Part shown: positions 41,773-41,804 of the stretch, piece after piece
Numbering within the stretch: the first letter of the stretch is position 1
Layout: each line of letters starts with the position of its first letter
NCBI GenBank assembly: GCA_945861875.1
Contig: CAMAWC010000001.1
Location: forward strand, 1-41,804
Length of the DNA: 41,804 nt
Reading direction: 5' to 3'
Origin: Bordetella parapertussis
GTDB lineage: Bacteria; Pseudomonadota; Gammaproteobacteria; Burkholderiales; SG8-39
Made by a program: the position numbers and the translations under genes
Notes under the pieces: model-generated
Told to the model about the DNA's origin: nothing
Databases searched by the model: none
Seen by the model: only the letters and a program-made list of their open reading frames with translations

Positions 41773-41804
41773 ATCGGGACATATTTTGATTGTAAGCGCC
41801 TGCT

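Overview
The window is GC-rich chromosomal DNA from a betaproteobacterium. Gene content and order point to a Nitrosomonadales/Rhodocyclales/Burkholderiales-type organism; I cannot name a genus. The evidence is the lpxK-ycaR-kdsB-adk cluster, a pyrophosphate-type phosphofructokinase beside fructose-1,6-bisphosphatase, and flavocytochrome c sulfide dehydrogenase genes (fccAB), which suggest a sulfide-oxidising capacity. No tRNA, rRNA, CRISPR array, prophage or complete insertion sequence was seen. Almost every gene is an intact core or common accessory gene.

Layout. 1-6640 (minus): a partial membrane protein gene, then a long tightly packed unit read right to left: exbB-exbD-lpxK-ycaR-kdsB-adk-fbp-PPi-pfk, with several overlapping ends. 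6641-7060: a divergent intergenic region with a cluster of DnaA-box sequences, a strongly AT-rich block with a good sigma-70 promoter, and a leader hairpin before xseA. 7061-9123 (plus): xseA and a PuuD-like membrane protein. 9185-11554 (minus): a DUF192 protein, two tiny exported Ala/Lys-rich proteins, an RluE-type pseudouridine synthase and a cold-shock protein. 11901-16351 (plus): clpS-clpA and then fccA-fccB. 16411-18154 (minus): dut and coaBC. 18251-19490 (plus): radC, rpmB, rpmG.

19631-31311 (minus): fatty-acid desaturase, MscS channel, PLD-family nuclease, RsmB methyltransferase, DUF3108 protein, purN, TraB/GumN protein, KefC-type antiporter, FMN reductase, pirin, HupE/UreJ-type membrane protein. 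The last is translationally coupled to an upstream TPR protein (to 32549). 32604-35908: a doubtful small ORF, a possible PAS-domain remnant, DUF1499, a PAS-GGDEF diguanylate cyclase and a thioredoxin. 36065-37430 (plus): gluQ and a DoxX-like protein. 37486-41772 (minus): two overlapping EamA transporters, a 4HBT thioesterase, a TAXI-type binding protein lacking a signal peptide, and a third EamA transporter.

The most unusual content is non-coding or repetitive. There is a 35-bp dispersed palindromic element with fixed architecture (three intergenic copies and a possible fourth inside a gene). There are heptamer and 14-mer tandem arrays on either side of the DUF3108 gene, and a nearly perfect 42-bp in-frame tandem duplication within lpxK. 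The DnaA-box/AT-rich region lies between exbB and xseA. I did not find a convincing complete undescribed multi-gene system. The best candidates for new biology are the palindromic element family, the repeat-flanked DUF3108 locus, the TPR-HupE pair and the two exported Ala/Lys-rich proteins.
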